A stretch of DNA of 64,000 nucleotides from Erythroxylum novogranatense. Taxonomy: Eukaryota > Streptophyta > Magnoliopsida > Malpighiales > Erythroxylaceae. This document shows positions 61,988-64,000 of this stretch, one piece after another. The notes under the pieces were generated by a model. The model did no database searches, was not told the DNA's origin, and saw nothing but the letters and a program-made list of their open reading frames with translations. The number at the start of each line of letters is the position of its first letter. Positions within the stretch are counted from its first letter, which is position 1. Position numbers and translations under genes: made by a program. The stretch lies in contig CM057225.1 of assembly GCA_029891385.1 (NCBI GenBank), positions 76,905,887 to 76,969,886 of the forward strand, given 5' to 3'.

Positions 61988-62544
61988 CTGTAACTTCTGA
62001 GCTACTGCCTGGAAGTCTCAGCAATGTCCGTAGAACGACGGTCCAACGGTGCCTCTATAACAGTAAAGTACAGTCTATTACTAATTGCTCAATTAACTAA
62101 TTCAGTAATGCATATGTCTAAGAGAAATGATGTACAATGCATATTCACGTTTTCAGGTGCAAATACCCAAATTCGATATCCTATGCTCAAATTCAACTTT
62201 CCACTCTATTGGATCAACACTGATTTGGTTCAATCCTCAATGCAGTTCAATTTTCTCAATTCATATACCCTATAACAATTTCATATCCATCACCAAATTA
62301 TCCAAAGAAAATCTCAATTAGAACTCCAATTGTCTCAATTCAATACTTAGATCACACTATAACCTATAATTAACCTTAATCTCAAGAATCGCACCATTTC
62401 AATTAAATTCCAACTCTCAATTTTCCTTAATGGTAAACCTCTTTCCTAGTTCACGATGAAATTGAGAATCACCTCAATCGGAGGTCTACACCATAAGTTA
62501 TGTCCAATAAACCCACATATATATATTCAATCGAAAATTGACCC

Positions 62545-62745
62545 TTTCGTCATGACGTGGGCACTTCGCTTGTCGCGACGTGGAGGCCGCTTCGTCGCGT
62601 CAAGACAAAACCATGCTCGTCGCGATGTGGAAACCACTCGTCGCGACGTGCTAATCCACTCTCGTCGCGACGCGTCTACCCGAGCTCGTCGCGACTAATA
62701 AGTTTAATTAAATCTAATTACTCGTCGCGACGAAGCCCTAACACT
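62545..62745 (-). repeat. Cluster of CGTCGCGACG palindromes in LTR D
   Basis: About seven full or partial copies of the 10 bp palindrome CGTCGCGACG, often as CTCGTCGCGACG, within 200 bases of otherwise AT-rich DNA. Family A LTRs have decayed equivalents. Confidence 0.85.
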
Positions 62746-63177
62746 TCGTGTTTCAAATCGACGACGCGAAGACCGATCGTCTTCTCCGATCGATCTTCCG
62801 CCATTAATACACTTAAAACCTCCATTAAACACTCCAACTACCAAATCTAACCCAATAAATGCCATAAAATACTCAAATAACCAGAATAACAACATTAAAC
62901 TATAGAAACTTACCAATCGAAGAATCAAATCCGTAAACCCTAAAATCCTTCGAAACCCACGATCAAACACTCTCCAAGCTTCTAACCTTCACCAATCACT
63001 ATAGACATGTTAGTCTAACACATTGAGGGGAAAACCATAAGAGAAAATCAACGAATCTCACCAATGGGAGAAATCGCACGACACCGTCGAAGGAGAGAAG
63101 ACTCACCGTGGGAGGGAAAAGAAGAAATCGATTTTGCCTTAGGTCATTAGGTAAGTTCCCCCAAATTTCAACTTAGC

Positions 63178-63199
63178 TATATATATATATATATATATA
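63178..63199 (+). repeat. (TA)11 microsatellite
   Basis: TA run about 280-300 bases inside the sense start of LTR D, where related LTRs carry a TATA box, so it may serve as or derive from one. Confidence 0.9.
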
Positions 63200-63644
63200 G
63201 ACATAAGTCTCCAATTCAGTCCAAATTTCAGTCCAGTCAGTTCCAGTCAGTTTATAATTCGATCAGTTCACAAACCAATCAATTCAGTCAATTCCAATTC
63301 ACAATTAAATACCTAGAAAATCATGAATGCATGTACCAATGAATAAATAAATATGCATATCAGATGACCGGTTCCTCTATAATTAGAGGCCAAGAGCATG
63401 CTCGGTCGATGAATCTGATAAAGCCTATCGATCATCCCAATATTGCCATAATGCCCTTGCTAACAGTAACGGGATGTTACACAACAAATCAAGAAGGGAT
63501 GAGTCTTGTACTTACTTGTTTAGCTCCAAGATTCGTCAAATTCTTCAAGATTTCCAAAATCCTAATTTTCATCTTCTTCTCTTCTTCTCTTCTTCTTCCA
63601 CGATTCTCTTCTTCCATTTCCAAACAAAACAACTCTTTCTTCTT

Positions 63645-63653
63645 CTTTTTATA
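63645..63653 (-). promoter_or_regulatory. TATA box candidate, LTR A
   Basis: The minus strand reads GGGTATAAAAAGAAG, about 240 bases from the sense start of the LTR (63889). The solo copy has a changed version near 26755 and the left copy has lost it. It implies a short U3 and a very long R-U5. Confidence 0.5.
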
Positions 63654-63896
63654 CCCTTAATAAGTGTGCAATGTCCATTTTACCCTTTCATTTAAGCCTT
63701 AAGTCTTATAACCTTAAGCAACTTGCCTAAAATGCCCTTATGCATTCTTACCACTTTTAATACGACCAAAACCATATAATAAAATCCTAGTAACATTTAC
63801 ATAACAAGTAGCTCCAAAACTTTATCCATCAAACCTAATAATTTATTTAAATCAGGCTTTATTTAACAAGAAAAATTCGGGGGCTAACACTTTATG

Positions 63897-64000
63897 CCAA
63901 ATTCCAGATGAATCACATTCAATCTTAAATGCCTTGTCAAAATTATGTAAAAATAATAAAGATGCATTATTAATTATATTTCAAGGTATTAAAAGCTTTT
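63897..64000 (-). pseudogene. Gypsy RT/RNase H junction remnant (element E, upstream part)
   Basis: The minus strand reads KAFNTLKY, then after a frame change FDKAFKIECDSSGIWHK. This corresponds to the KAF..IK...[23 protein letters not shown] block that opens gypsy RNase H. It is cut where the family A LTR begins. Same strand and correct order relative to the integrase remnant at 36872-37138. Confidence 0.65.

Larger units (their letters stand above)
51091..63481 (-). mobile_element. Solo LTR, family D, interrupted by element B
   Basis: The left end TGTAGCGCCCCCTCACC is like LTR C. The right end AACGGGATGTTACA is like the usual TGTAACATCCCGTTAC start of plant gypsy LTRs read in sense. The 5 bp duplication is CAACA at 51086-51090 and 63482-63486. 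Element B sits only 63 bases inside the left end, so the LTR pieces are 51091-51153 and 60593-63481 (about 2.95 kb). No internal region is present. It carries the three-way junction at 60912-60963, an intron candidate and a CG palindrome cluster. Confidence 0.93.
37230..63889 (-). mobile_element. Family A LTR, interrupted by elements C and D+B
   Basis: The LTR is in three pieces: 37230-37486, 49198-51090 and 63487-63889. The left end is TGATGAGCCCCGTTTTCGG and the right end GGGGGCTAACA. The pieces align in order with the solo LTR at 24349. Each junction carries an exact target duplication of the inserted element (TAATG, CAACA). A TATA box lies about 240 bases inside the sense start. Net LTR length is about 2.55 kb. 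CG-rich repeats at 50680-50840 correspond to those in the other A copies. Confidence 0.85.

Overview
This window is plant nuclear DNA. It is AT-rich and packed with plant LTR retrotransposons, one plant L1-type LINE, and a degraded exon of a plant protoporphyrinogen oxidase (PPOX) gene. I found no intact cellular gene. Almost every long open frame is either a broken transposon protein or a chance frame inside an LTR. The setting looks like gene-poor, TE-rich heterochromatin of a flowering plant; the species cannot be named from this sequence.

Left part (1-28.3 kb). A truncated LTR of family A (1-2166) is followed by a decayed Athila-like gag (about 2952-3392). A degenerate Ty1/copia element starts with a 2.1 kb 5' LTR (4453-6586), and its gag is split by a 4.06 kb solo LTR of family B (8410-12465, target duplication ATCCA). 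Removing that LTR and one duplication copy puts gag back in frame. The copia pol stops early in RT (about 14.65 kb), where a second, SIRE/Maximus-like copia remnant begins (pol 14.69-17.67 kb, 3' LTR 20688-21610). A clean solo LTR of family A (24349-27018) has a TATAA target duplication.

Middle part (28.3-37.2 kb). A PPOX gene fragment (28585-28942) lies between blocks of a degenerate ~65 bp repeat. Next comes a Tat-type gypsy remnant on the minus strand (LTR at 29436-29786, integrase at about 35.29-36.04 kb). It is interrupted by a full-length LINE (29801-35276, 14 bp target duplication) with ORF1 and a broken ORF2. A third gypsy pol remnant (36.87-37.14 kb) appears to resume at the far right edge (63.90-64.0 kb).

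Right part (37.1-63.9 kb). This is a Russian-doll nest. A family A LTR (37230-63889) contains a complete but decayed Tekay/Del-like chromovirus, element C (37487-49192, duplication TAATG, LTRs about 3.56 kb, tRNA-iMet primer site, gag to chromodomain on the minus strand). It also contains a solo LTR, D (51091-63481, duplication CAACA). D in turn holds a complete element B (51154-60587, duplication AAGGT) with 2.85 kb LTRs and an internal region that has no recognisable genes.

The main hunt result is shared architecture inside the LTRs of families B, C and D. Each copy carries, in sense orientation, a GTGAGTAACC splice-donor block. About 0.82-1.09 kb downstream lies a conserved sequence that can fold as a three-way junction, followed directly by a pyrimidine-rich CAG/TAG acceptor. 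This looks like a conserved intron in the LTR with a structured 3' end, upstream of the primer-binding site. A second shared module (a ~75-90 bp block, repeated in some LTRs) and clusters of a CG-rich palindrome are further unexplained LTR components.
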